Source of the DNA: Brachionus plicatilis | Taxonomy: Eukaryota > Rotifera > Eurotatoria > Ploima > Brachionidae | NCBI GenBank assembly: GCA_010279815.1 | Contig: QEOQ01000206.1 | Span: 734,147 to 798,146, forward strand | DNA: 64,000 bases | Reading direction: 5' to 3' | Part shown: positions 10,251 through 19,422 of the stretch, piece by piece | Layout: every line of letters starts with the position of its first letter | Position numbering within the stretch: the first letter of the stretch is position 1 | Position numbers and translations under genes: made by a program | The notes under the pieces: model-generated | Database searches by the model: none | What the model saw: only the letters and a program-made list of their open reading frames with translations | Told to the model about the DNA's origin: nothing

Positions 10251-11270
10251 TTACAGATAAAATGTATCATTTCTATTTATTGGGTGATAGTAGTATTCCT
10301 TGGCTAAAGGATAAGCTGTTTTTTCATAATACATAGGCTTTTGGCTTGCATTTGTGACGTAATTTGACTTTGAATTTATGGAATGATCAGTGACGTAATT
10401 TGTAGTGCAGTAGAATTCTCTTGACGGAATCGGTCTTTCAACAACTGTCGTTTTTGAATCTACTGTCGTTTCGAAAATTGTTTGTGACGGTTTATAGCTT
10501 TCAATGGTCAATATTGACGATCTATCTATTTTAGGCTTTTCATTGTCAAAAAATACAAGGCTAGTGGATTGCTCCGAATCGAATGGAATGTAATTTCGCT
10601 GTTTATTTGCGAGCTCTTCCCGTTTTGAATTAGTGCTAGAATAATCATTTGAACCAGTGGGAACCCAGTGCGATCTGCTTCGAGAAGGTGATTTTGATTT
10701 GGTCCTTTTTATTTTGGCATCATTTTTTGATTCTAGGTAGTTGATTTCGTAGTCATTGAAATTGAATGGACAGTTATTCTCTGTTTTTTGCGTATTTGTC
10801 GCTTCCTCATACCTTTTTTGGTATTTGTGCAATTTTCTGATCAATTTGTCCTGATCTTTTTCTTTTGTCAAATTTAGCTCATCGCGAATGCGCTCAATTT
10901 TCTCATCCAAAGTCAGTTCTTTTGCTTCTCTTGACTTGTTACAATGACAATGATAATCAGAGTAGATAAATACATTTTCTAATTTTTGTTTTTTCTCTTG
11001 CTTTTGATATTCATTTATTTGCTGTTGGACTCGTTTTGTAATAAAATCATCAATTTCTTTCTTATCAATGTATTCTTTGTTTTTGGTATTCTCTTTGCAA
11101 TCGATTCCAACTAGAGGAACAAAATTGGGAAAAACAGGAGCCCCAATGTGTCTCTCATAGACGATACTCGGTGCAAGGGAATTAAGCAATAGAGTAGTAG
11201 GATATGTTGTTACCGAGGCAGTGGTGACAAGAGGAGCAATTTCACTTTTAACTAGTGGAACAGGATACAT
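10251..11270 (-). CDS. Unrecognised 339-aa protein, paralogue of 46646-47911; candidate ciliary gene
   Basis: A single uninterrupted frame begins MYPVPLVKSE. The N-terminus carries a block shared with the paralogue: VTTYPTTLLLNSLAPSIVYE, then a PVFPNFVPLVGI motif. A short HCHCNKS cysteine/histidine motif follows, then a charged helix-prone module (LTLDEKIERIRDELNLTKE) likely to form a coiled coil, and near residue 200 a shared SRSHWVPTGSNDYSSTNSKR block. There is no signal peptide or membrane segment and no known domain that I recognise. An X-box-like RFX site lies 76 bp upstream of the ATG within a 51-bp block conserved at the other paralogue. An AATAAA-type poly(A) signal lies just past the stop near 10200. 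Function unknown; a cilium or sperm role is inferred only from the promoter motif. Confidence 0.85.
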   Translation of the reverse strand: MYPVPLVKSEIAPLVTTASVTTYPTTLLLNSLAPSIVYERHIGAPVFPNFVPLVGIDCKENTKNKEYIDKKEIDDFITKRVQQQINEYQKQEKKQKLENVFIYSDYHCHCNKSREAKELTLDEKIERIRDELNLTKEKDQDKLIRKLHKYQKRYEEATNTQKTENNCPFNFNDYEINYLESKNDAKIKRTKSKSPSRSRSHWVPTGSNDYSSTNSKREELANKQRNYIPFDSEQSTSLVFFDNEKPKIDRSSILTIESYKPSQTIFETTVDSKTTVVERPIPSREFYCTTNYVTDHSINSKSNYVTNASQKPMYYEKTAYPLAKEYYYHPINRNDTFYL

Positions 11271-11323
11271 TTTATTTAAAATTTTCAGGACAGAGAATTT
11301 TTGATTTGAAAATTTAGAAAAAA

Positions 11324-11374
11324 AGTAAATTGAGTAATATTTTTAATTGCTATGGTTACATTCGAAGCATAATT
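11324..11374 (-). promoter_or_regulatory. Conserved upstream block with X-box (RFX) motif
   Basis: On the minus strand 47 of 51 bases match the block at 46549-46599. The core GTAACCATAGCAAT (11346-11359) fits the imperfect inverted repeat of an RFX X-box (two half sites around AT) apart from the final base. It lies 76 bp before the ATG at 11270, a normal distance for X-boxes of ciliary genes. Confidence 0.7.
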
Positions 11375-12318
11375 TAAAACATGCAAAAATTTAGTAAGAA
11401 GTTATCTAGTAAATTACCTTATTCAGAAAGATTAATAATTGATTGGCTTTTTCTTTTGAAGTCTAAAATTTCTGTTCTTTTTTGAAAAAAATTTTTTTAA
11501 TTCATTTTTTTTTAAATCACCCACGAGGCTCGAATTTTTACTGATATTTTTTTAATTCTTTAAATAAAATAAAAAATAATAATTCTGTGAACTTTAGAAG
11601 TTGCTTTGATTTCAGGCTTATTAAAATTTTATTAAAAATATAGCAAATTATTTCAAAAAGAGTTGTTTTTATGGGTAAAAAAGCCACAATTTGACTGACC
11701 ACATAACCAACATCACTAGTCCTGACTTAACTTTTGACCAATACTAAATTGCTCAAATTTTTTTAGTATTTGGTGAAAAATTTAAAATTTTTTTCAAAAT
11801 TTTGTTTTTAAAGAATTTACAACTTTAATTAAAAATTATTCAAAAAGTTTTTTTCAAGTCACAAATTGTTTCAAAAATAATTACTTTATTTAGTGTTTTG
11901 AAATTTGTGTCTTACGTTAAATTACTCAAATTTACGTAGAAACAAAACTGTATTTTTATGTACCTTAAATCTAAACTTTAAAGACATTCTTGCATGCTTT
12001 TTTATTCTTTAATTAAGATTCAATTTTATTTGATTCAAGTTTATACTGTTACCTTTTGAATGGAAATCAAGGACTTAAACTTTGAATTCTATGCTGAAAT
12101 TCTTTAATATTTAAACTATTACATTTTTAATAGAGATGATGCACTTGTAGTATAAATTTCATTTATATCTAAAAATTAAAAAAAAAAAAAGCTATAAGTA
12201 CAGCACAAAAAATAAGGTCTTAATATTAAACACTGCTTTTTTAGTTTAAACTCTTTCATTAACGCAGGGTTTTAGAAAAGGGCGGATTAAAAACGCTAGT
12301 ATTTTTAATTACGGAAAC
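11375..12318. other. AT-rich intergenic stretch
   Basis: Nothing can be supported here beyond A/T runs; no frame longer than chance and no inverted repeat with flanking duplication. Confidence 0.4.
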
Positions 12319-12531
12319 TACCGTATTTCCTCAAATAAAAGATATTTATCCGTTTTTTTTCTTCTAATAGAAACAAAAAAATGCATGTTTTACATGACAA
12401 ATGACTGGTGAATTTTCTTTTAATCGAGACACATTTTTTGTGAAAAACAACTCAAATAAAGTCAAATTTTTGCCTCGAATAGTAGCAACTTTCTTCTAAT
12501 TTAAGTTACTTCTATTTGAGGTAATACGGTA
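12319..12531. mobile_element. 213-bp TIR element of Tc1/pogo type
   Basis: Inverted termini read TACCGTATTTCCTCAAATA on the left and, as reverse complement of the right, TACCGTATTACCTCAAATA. The outer TA on both sides fits the TA duplication of Tc1/mariner-pogo elements. It has no coding sequence, so it is a MITE. Confidence 0.7.
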
Positions 12532-12934
12532 GGGTTTTAACCCACGCATCCTTATTCAAGGGTATACGGCATTTTAATTTTAAATTAATTTTAAAGCTTT
12601 AAAAAAGTATTTCTCTTTAAGGTAGTTCTTTCTTTTTTTGTATTAAAAGAAAAATTTAATCAAATTATTTTAAATTAATTTAAATTTCTTTAAGTAAATT
12701 TTTACCTATTTTTTGGATGTAAAATAATGTAAAAAAGTAATTTATATTTTTCATAATTCGATACATTAGATTTTAATAAAAAATGCTGAATCATCGTTAT
12801 TCCATAAAAAAGTTCAATTGCGTTTAGTTAATTATTAAATCAAAAGATTAGATCATAAGAGTTGTACATAACTTAATCAAATTGAGTATCCGAGAGACTT
12901 TTAAATTTAAGTTTGCAAGTAGTATTAAACTTAA

Positions 12935-13205
12935 ACTCAGTTTTTGGTGTCCAAATCTTGAAAAAGACATTAAACAGATTAAAAAGATAGTGAAAATTCA
13001 GAGAAGAGTGACAAATTGATCCCTGAGTCTCAAAATTTAGAATATAATTAAAAATTGAACAAACCAGAATTGTAAGACTTACAAATAAGAACTATTGATT
13101 TAAATTTTTAAAATAACAAGATTTTCAAACTCAAGAATTGAAAAAAATTCTGTCAGATCCTAATTCGGAGTCAAGAATATTCAATCTGAGAAGACACACT
13201 TAAGT
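12935..13205 (+). mobile_element. Heavily decayed LINE C-terminal fragment
   Basis: Across several frames the plus strand retains the LINE C-terminal signature: an EKDIKQIKK-like stretch, KIQRRVTN, and further on an LDLQIRT segment where intact LINEs have a DLQxRR-type motif. Many stops and frame breaks are present. Boundaries are approximate. Confidence 0.5.
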
Positions 13206-13344
13206 ATTACAATATAAGAAGCCTATATGTATTGTTTACCAAACAGAGACAGTTGTTGGAGCTCCAAATGATCAAATGGAAACCAATTATGAACCAACTT
13301 TCACGGCTCTATAGAGCTTTGCTTTGTTTGAGTAATAGAGTTTT

Positions 13345-14876
13345 AGGGGGCTGTGAAGTTCATTTCAATTCGATCGTTTCAATTCAGAAAAATTTGAATA
13401 ACTTTTTTACTATAATGAATAATTTACTTCTTTAAAATGCTTAATGTTTAATCAACTTTGCTTAATCCGAAAATATATGTCTGCAAAAACTCTGTAAAGT
13501 AAGCGCACAATTGATTTGAATACTTTTTAATGGCGTGCAAAACGCATAAAATTGCAGAGTATTTTGCAGACTTATTTATATGTAAGACTATTTGGAATAC
13601 TAAAAGAGAGGCTCTTATTGATTATAAAGTTAAGAATGCAGAAAATTATTTAAGTTATTTATTTTTAAATCCTTTTTCGATTTTAACTTTCTCAATTTAG
13701 ACTAAATTTTCCATACTTCTTTCCTAAAACTGAAACTACTTTATCCTTTCCTAGATAATTTTAAAACAAATTTGATCAAATGTTTACAATTTAATATTGC
13801 TTCTTTAATTGTTGATGATTTTAAGCTAAATAAAAATATTCATTATAAAAAAAAAGTTGTAAAAATTGTTCGGTTTGTAAATATATTGATCACTCTAGTT
13901 TTCTTAAAATAAATAATTTTGTTATTCCTATTCAGTCATTTTCTAACTGTAATTCAAAAAATGTAGTTTATTTATTATTTGTTAACGATGCAATTTATTT
14001 TACATTGGACAAACTAAAAGGAGTTTTAATACTAGAATTAAAGAATAAAGAACATTTAAGTAATGTTAAAAATTTCATTCCATATTCTGGAAATTTAAAT
14101 TCAGCAGTAGCAATACACTTCAATTTGAAGGGCCATGATTTTAAAAATGATTTTGGTTGCCTTATATTCATAAAAGATTTAGAATCAAATGAGACTAGAC
14201 TTGACATATAATTACAATTAATTCATCTTATAAAGAATTTGAACAATAAAATTATTAACATTCACATACCATATCTTTTTTAAAATAAAGCAAAGCTTTT
14301 CCCCATAATATGAGAAGTCTGAGGACAAAAAATTTCAATAAACAGTTTATATGGAAATTTAATATTTTTTTTCTTTTGAAAAAAAATACCCCCTCTTTTT
14401 TGTTTTTATATCTTTTATTTTTTTTTATTTTTTGCATTTACTTGTAATATATCGTGGCAATTTTTAATTGTTAAAATTTGAAAAATTCAATGTTAAAAAA
14501 TTTATTTTTTTGTTCGTTGTAGTTTATTTTCTTTTCTCAAAAAATTTCTTCATGTTTTCTTCAGATTTTGTTTGATTTAGAAAAAGACTTTTGTACAGTT
14601 GCGTATCGCGCCTGAAGAAGAAATCGAAATACGCATCACTTGTAATCTATTTATCTACTATTAGAAACATTTTAAATTTAATAAAAAGATTCAAAAATAC
14701 AAACTTATATTATTCGTTTTTGCAAAAAATTTTATTATTTACTGAATTAAGCAAATTTGCTTATAATTGAGCATTTTATTAAACTAAATTATCTATTTTA
14801 GTAAAAAAAGTTTTTCAAGTTTTTCTGAATTGAAATGATCGAATTGAAACCAACTTCACAACCCCGAGTTGTAGTT
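13345..14876 (+). mobile_element. Penelope-like element remnant bounded by inverted repeats
   Basis: A block at 13345-13478 is repeated in inverted orientation at about 14742-14876 (shared TTTCAATTCGATC and TTTCAATTCAGAAAAA among others). Between them lies a plus-strand coding remnant with a GIY-YIG nuclease, the hallmark of Penelope-like elements. Such elements are known to carry long terminal repeats in direct or inverted orientation. The reverse transcriptase is not recognisable. An RNA motif at 14600-14635 is discussed in the findings. Confidence 0.7.
13650..14275 (+). pseudogene. Penelope-like polyprotein C-terminus with GIY-YIG endonuclease (broken)
   Basis: Reading across frame breaks, the plus strand gives a cysteine cluster CKNCSVCKYIDHSS, then a SKNVVYLLF segment, then the GIY-YIG core FYIGQTKRSFNTRIKE. 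After a frameshift it continues EHLSNVKNF...AVAIHFNLKGHDF and a terminal ELQLIHLIKNLNN. This order, a Cys-rich linker followed by YIGQT...R...H, is that of Penelope-like elements with GIY-YIG domains. At least one frameshift near 14045 and several earlier stops make it a pseudogene. Only the last third of the original protein survives. Confidence 0.75.
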
Positions 14877-16099
14877 TAGTTTAATAATGGTACAACTGCT
14901 ATTAAAAGAAGATCCAGAATTTTTTGAACTATCGAAATTTCAAGACTTTTGAACCATTTTTTTTGACAAATTGAAATATAATATTTTATATAAAAAAGGG
15001 TAAAAAAATTTAATAGACAATTAAATAAACATATTTGTGAAAAAATTAGGTTTGTGATATGCATAAAAATGATTAAAACAATTTTTATTATTGTTTTTAC
15101 AGGAAATCCGATTTGGGACAAAAAATTTTAATTTTTTGATCTTTTTTTGATTTTTAATAAATTTTTATTATTTTTTAAACAAAATCTTAAAATTTATTAC
15201 ATTTTTTGTTGTAAATTTTGGTAATTTTTTTCAAAAATTTAATAATTCTTGTAAGAAATTGTAAGAAATAGTAAAAAATTCACAATTATGAATCATTAGT
15301 TGTTGGAAAGTTTATACTTAACTGCTCTTCCTATATGGTTTGGTTGAACTAAAAAAGTTAGTAAGAAGTTAAATATATTAGCTGGGATTTCATTTAAAGA
15401 ATCCACAAGATTCGCGGTAATTGTTTAATAAGTTAAATTAATTAAGTTTTCAAGATTTTTTAGATATTTTAAGAGAACATTGGCAAAAAATATTTTAAAT
15501 AGATAATAGGCGACAATTTAATTCCTGTAGCATATGCAAATATATGAATTTATTTATTTTCCATCAAGACAACGATCAAAAAAATGCATCACTTGAATGT
15601 ACAAATTATTTATCAATTAATAAAATTAATTTGGTAAAACAAAACTTATAATTATACTAAAACATTTAATCTCTACCAAGATCCCAAAATCAAAATCCTA
15701 TTGAATTGGTTTAGAAAGAGTTGAAAAGGGAAATTTAGGAAAATTTTTCTGTATAAATGAAAAAGAAATTCTAGAAAAATATCTGAATTCGAAACTTTTT
15801 AATAGATGAAAAATGTTAAAATTTTGTCGAACACTTTAATAAATTAAATTATTACATAATTATTAAATTTATCAATTCATTTAACCAAAAAAAAGTAAAA
15901 TATATGGTAATAAGTAAAAATGCTGGATGGTCAGGTTGTGAAACTTATTTGTGTCAAACAGACAAATTCTTTTTTGAATTTTAATTTATAACAACTATTT
16001 AGAAAAAAAGTAATAGCTATTTAGGGTTAAAAACTGGCTGAGGGTGGAAAAACTTTCAAAAAATCGGTACGAAAAAAATTTTTAAACTCCTTTCATCAA

Positions 16100-16260
16100 A
16101 AAAAGGGGAACCGGTTTCGACTCGGTAATAATAATGATGTAGATAATCAACTCGATGCAGGAACCTCTGTGTCAGGTTGGAGCCGTTGCTCAAAAAAGCA
16201 CCGGAAAAAGAGATGAGCGTCTCCCCACTATTCACTAGGATCTAAAGGGACATATTATTC
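16100..16260. other. GC-richer insert of unknown origin inside the Tc1 remnant
   Basis: This block is strikingly less AT-rich than its surroundings and has no frame. On the minus strand it runs towards an ATTATTATTA stretch near 16130, like the 3' ends of the CR1-like LINEs seen elsewhere here, so it may be a LINE 3' end. That is a guess. Confidence 0.3.
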
Positions 16261-16424
16261 TTATTTAGAATGCACTTTTAAAAAATTAATGTTTTAAAAA
16301 TTTAAATTGTGAATTTTTTACTGTTTCTTACCATTTCTTACAAGAACTATTAAATTTTTGAAAATAATTACCAAAATTGACAACAAAAAATGTTAAAAAT
16401 TAAAAGATTTTGTGAGAAATAATT

Positions 16425-17116
16425 ACTAGAGTGAAGTTTTGACATGAGTTAATTAATTAAATGAATTAGTTATTTTATTAACTCATTTTTTAACTCATTT
16501 TTTACTCATTTTTTTCTGCTTCAATATTCTGATGAAAAGAGAAAATATGAACATAAAAATAAAAAGTGTTAATTAATTAATTAATTAATTAACTAAAAAA
16601 TGACTTATTCTCTTTGAAACTTCTATAATTGCGACAAAAGATCCTAAATGAAACCCAAAATTAACCAAAAAACAATAATTGAAAAAAATTAATTAAATAA
16701 ATTAAAAAAATATTTAAACCTTAAACCATTGCTGATAAAATTATACACTGCTCAAAATGAATACTTATATTATTCCTATTTTAAATATTAACTTATCCAA
16801 GATTTTGGAAAAAAAGGTGGTAGATTCATCAAACAAAGATAAATATTTCATTCGTGGCAAATTTTTGCATATTTTTGACAAAAATATTATTGAAAAAGAA
16901 AAAATATTCAATTAATTAATTAACTTTTTTTTTGTAAATTTTACTTAAATCCTTTTCTTTTTAATAAAAACTTAAATTGAACAATTATTCTTTTTTAAAA
17001 ATACCAATGTGAAAATCACCTTTTTCTTTTGAAACCAAAAAATTGAGTTAGAAAAAATGAGTTATTTTTTAATTAACTGATTTTTTTTTTAACTCATGTC
17101 AAAACTTCACCCCAGT
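16425..17116. mobile_element. 692-bp MITE with 9-bp target-site duplication
   Basis: Termini are ACTAGAGTGAAGTTTTGACA on the left and, reversed from the right, ACTGGGGTGAAGTTTTGACA; the inverted similarity continues through ATGAGTTAA. A perfect 9-bp repeat GAAATAATT flanks it (16416-16424, 17117-17125). The inner ends carry repeats of AACTCATTTTTT and TTAATTAA tracts. The 9-bp duplication suggests a MULE-type non-autonomous element. It interrupts the right arm of the Tc1 remnant. Confidence 0.85.
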
Positions 17117-17227
17117 GAAATAATTGGCATAGTTTCTTGTATAAAAAATAATAAAACTTTATTAAAAATCAAAAAAAGAGCAGAATAAGACAATTTTTTG
17201 CCCCAAATCGAATTTACCGTGTCTTAC

Positions 17228-17560
17228 ATATATTGATGTAATTTTACGTAATTTTACAAACAGCCTTTTTAATTTCATCCAAAGAGAATTCACAAAATGA
17301 AAATCCTGGAGTTAAAATATTTTCATTGAATTTTAATTCTCTAAAAGTATCAAAAATGTATTTGGCTGATTCACTTTCACTGGACAAAGAGGAAGATTCA
17401 ATAGATTCTGTTTTGTACTGGAATAGATTCTGTTCTGTTTTATCCATCATATAATTCTGATAGCAATAATCGCTAAAATTTCTTAATGATCTTAACTCAG
17501 CATCGAACCAAGGGGATTGCGCATATGAAGAAGCAAGATTTGGCAAAAAACGCTAAACCA
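17228..17560 (-). pseudogene. LINE fragment between endonuclease and RT
   Basis: A 100-codon minus-strand frame contains SPWFDAELRSLRN near its start and FSLDEIKKAVCKI at its end. These resemble the linker of LINE ORF2 proteins between the nuclease and RT domains. It starts right beside the Tc1 right arm. Family assignment is tentative. Confidence 0.5.
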
Positions 17561-17574
17561 ATCGGACTAATAAT

Positions 17575-18255
17575 TAATGGGATCAAAACGAAAGTTATGT
17601 GTATAAACACCAAATTGGAATCCCGATCACCATCGATGATACACAAATCGAGTAAGTAAGCGAATTCACGCACTTAGGAAGCAACATCAGTTTAGCGATG
17701 GGAACACAGAGGCAGTGAGAATAGACTTAGTAAAGCAATGAGTGCCTTTGCTAGACTCCGACCAGCATGGAAATCAAACAACTACAGCAAGGAAAGAAAA
17801 CTTAAACTATACAATAGTATAGTAAAAGCAACACTGATGTACGGAAGTGAATGTTGGGGGATGTGTGAATCTGACAGGAAAAGTATGAACACCTTCCACA
17901 CTGATAGCCTGCGGAGGATTCTCGGGATACACTGGCCTGAGACATTGTCGAATGCTGACCTATACAGAAGAACAAATTCAGAGCCATCAAGTCAATTCAT
18001 TAAGAACAAAAGACTGCGGGAATGTACTCGGGCATGTACTTAGAATGAAAGAAACAAGGAAATCAAAAAGAGCTCTTAAATGGACATTTTAAGGGCGACG
18101 TAAAGTAGGACGACTAGAAGTGACAAGGAGGTCAGCAATCGCGAAAGAGCTCATCGAAATGGGAATTAGAAGTGAAGAAGCAAAGGTAAAGGCAAAAGAT
18201 AGACTTGAGTGGAAATCAAAAGTAATGACTCTATGCTCCACAGGAAGTGAATAGG
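17575..18255 (+). mobile_element. LINE C-terminal fragment (different family)
   Basis: The plus strand encodes, with several stops and frameshifts, the C-terminal half of a reverse transcriptase ORF. An open 101-codon part (17738-18043) holds RLSKAMSAFARLRPAW just upstream, LYNSIVKATLMYGSECW and RRILGIHWP. A later frame gives GRRKVGR and AKDRLEWKSKV, a common ending of this LINE type. It differs in sequence from the other LINEs in the window. Confidence 0.8.
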
Positions 18256-19422
18256 GAAAAAAAAATTAACCTGTACGAGTTAAAACATGTCAAAATTCGG
18301 TTTGTCGAAAAATAGCACAATCAAAAATAACAGATATCCTTGATTAAAGTGTGAATCCATTATCTTTATTTCAAAATTTGACTCGTTTGAATCTTTAAAA
18401 ATTTCATGAAAATTTTTAAAGAGATTTTTTGAGGATATTAGATAATAAAAATAAGAAGATTGTTTCAAAAATTAAAAATTTTATTAATCATAATTTTACA
18501 TCAAAAACTGGCGAAGCCATTTGTTTGTCTAGTCGGAAAATATGTTGAATTTTCTAAAAAAAAAATTTCATTATTAAAATATTTTCAAAACACAATTGAT
18601 GTACGATTAAAAGTTAAATTTTTTTTAAAAATGTGATTAAAGTGCTACATAAAAAATGATTTAAAATACATTAATAACGTGCTCAATTTTTTTTGGTGAC
18701 TTAGCATTTAGCTAACAATCAACAAGAGATTAAAACTGTTTAAACGAACAACAATGTTGATATTACCAAAAAGCATTGCATTATTGGCAAAATTTTGACT
18801 AAAGATCACCAGCCGACTCGCTAATAAACTTGTCAGCTGGTTTTCTGTAATGGGTGTCGTCAAAATCGCTAATAGTATCCCAGCATTTTCTAAAAAATTT
18901 ACACTAATTTAACACATAAAATACAAAAAAACATGCTTTTGACATGCTCATAAAATCAAAAAAATTAGTGATAATGTTGAAGGTAGGTTTGGATATGTTC
19001 GGGAATATCTAAGTGGATAAATATTGCATTTCTATAGTGATTTTAAGTAAGTACCATTTCATTTCTTTTGCAAATCAGGGGGATTCGTTATATCTCTGGA
19101 TAAAAATAAGTTAAAAAAAGCTTTAAAGCGTAATTTATCATTCGGCTAATTTTCTAAAAGCGATCGATATTCTAAGCTTTTAATCTGGCATTTAAATTTA
19201 TATTACTTTTTTTTTTAGAGTCTGTTTATTTTGTCCTTAAGTGAACTAAAAAAATGAAATTAATTTTTGTTTAATTTTTTACAAAAATAAAAATCATGCA
19301 ATTTAACAACTACAAACATAACTAAATTCATTTAATAAACAAATAAATTAAATAAATAGCTAAATTCATAATTTTTCATTCGTCCGATCAAAGCTTACAC
19401 CTAACCAGCTTACCATTAAATC
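18256..19422. other. AT-rich intergenic stretch
   Basis: Nothing is recognised. Positions 18800-18890 are slightly less AT-rich but contain no meaningful frame. Confidence 0.4.

Larger units (their letters stand above)
15103..17218 (+). mobile_element. Decayed Tc1-like transposon with long inverted repeats
   Basis: The left arm (about 15103-15288) pairs with a right arm split in two (16304-16415 and 17126-17218) by a MITE; shared pieces include TTCTTACAAGAA and CCAAATCG. Inside, plus-strand relics of a Tc1 transposase are readable: a motif like FHQDNDQKNAS (family form FQQDNDPKH) at about 15558-15590 and a QNQNPIELV-KELKR remnant (family form PDLNPIENLW-LKR) at about 15690-15730. Stops and frameshifts are frequent. 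The outermost bases are uncertain, so no TA duplication is claimed. Confidence 0.7.

Noticed and set aside
14005..14211. 70-aa plus-strand frame starting MDKLKGVL
   Set aside because: It is one of three frames across the Penelope GIY-YIG remnant; the family signal spans frames, so this is not a gene by itself.
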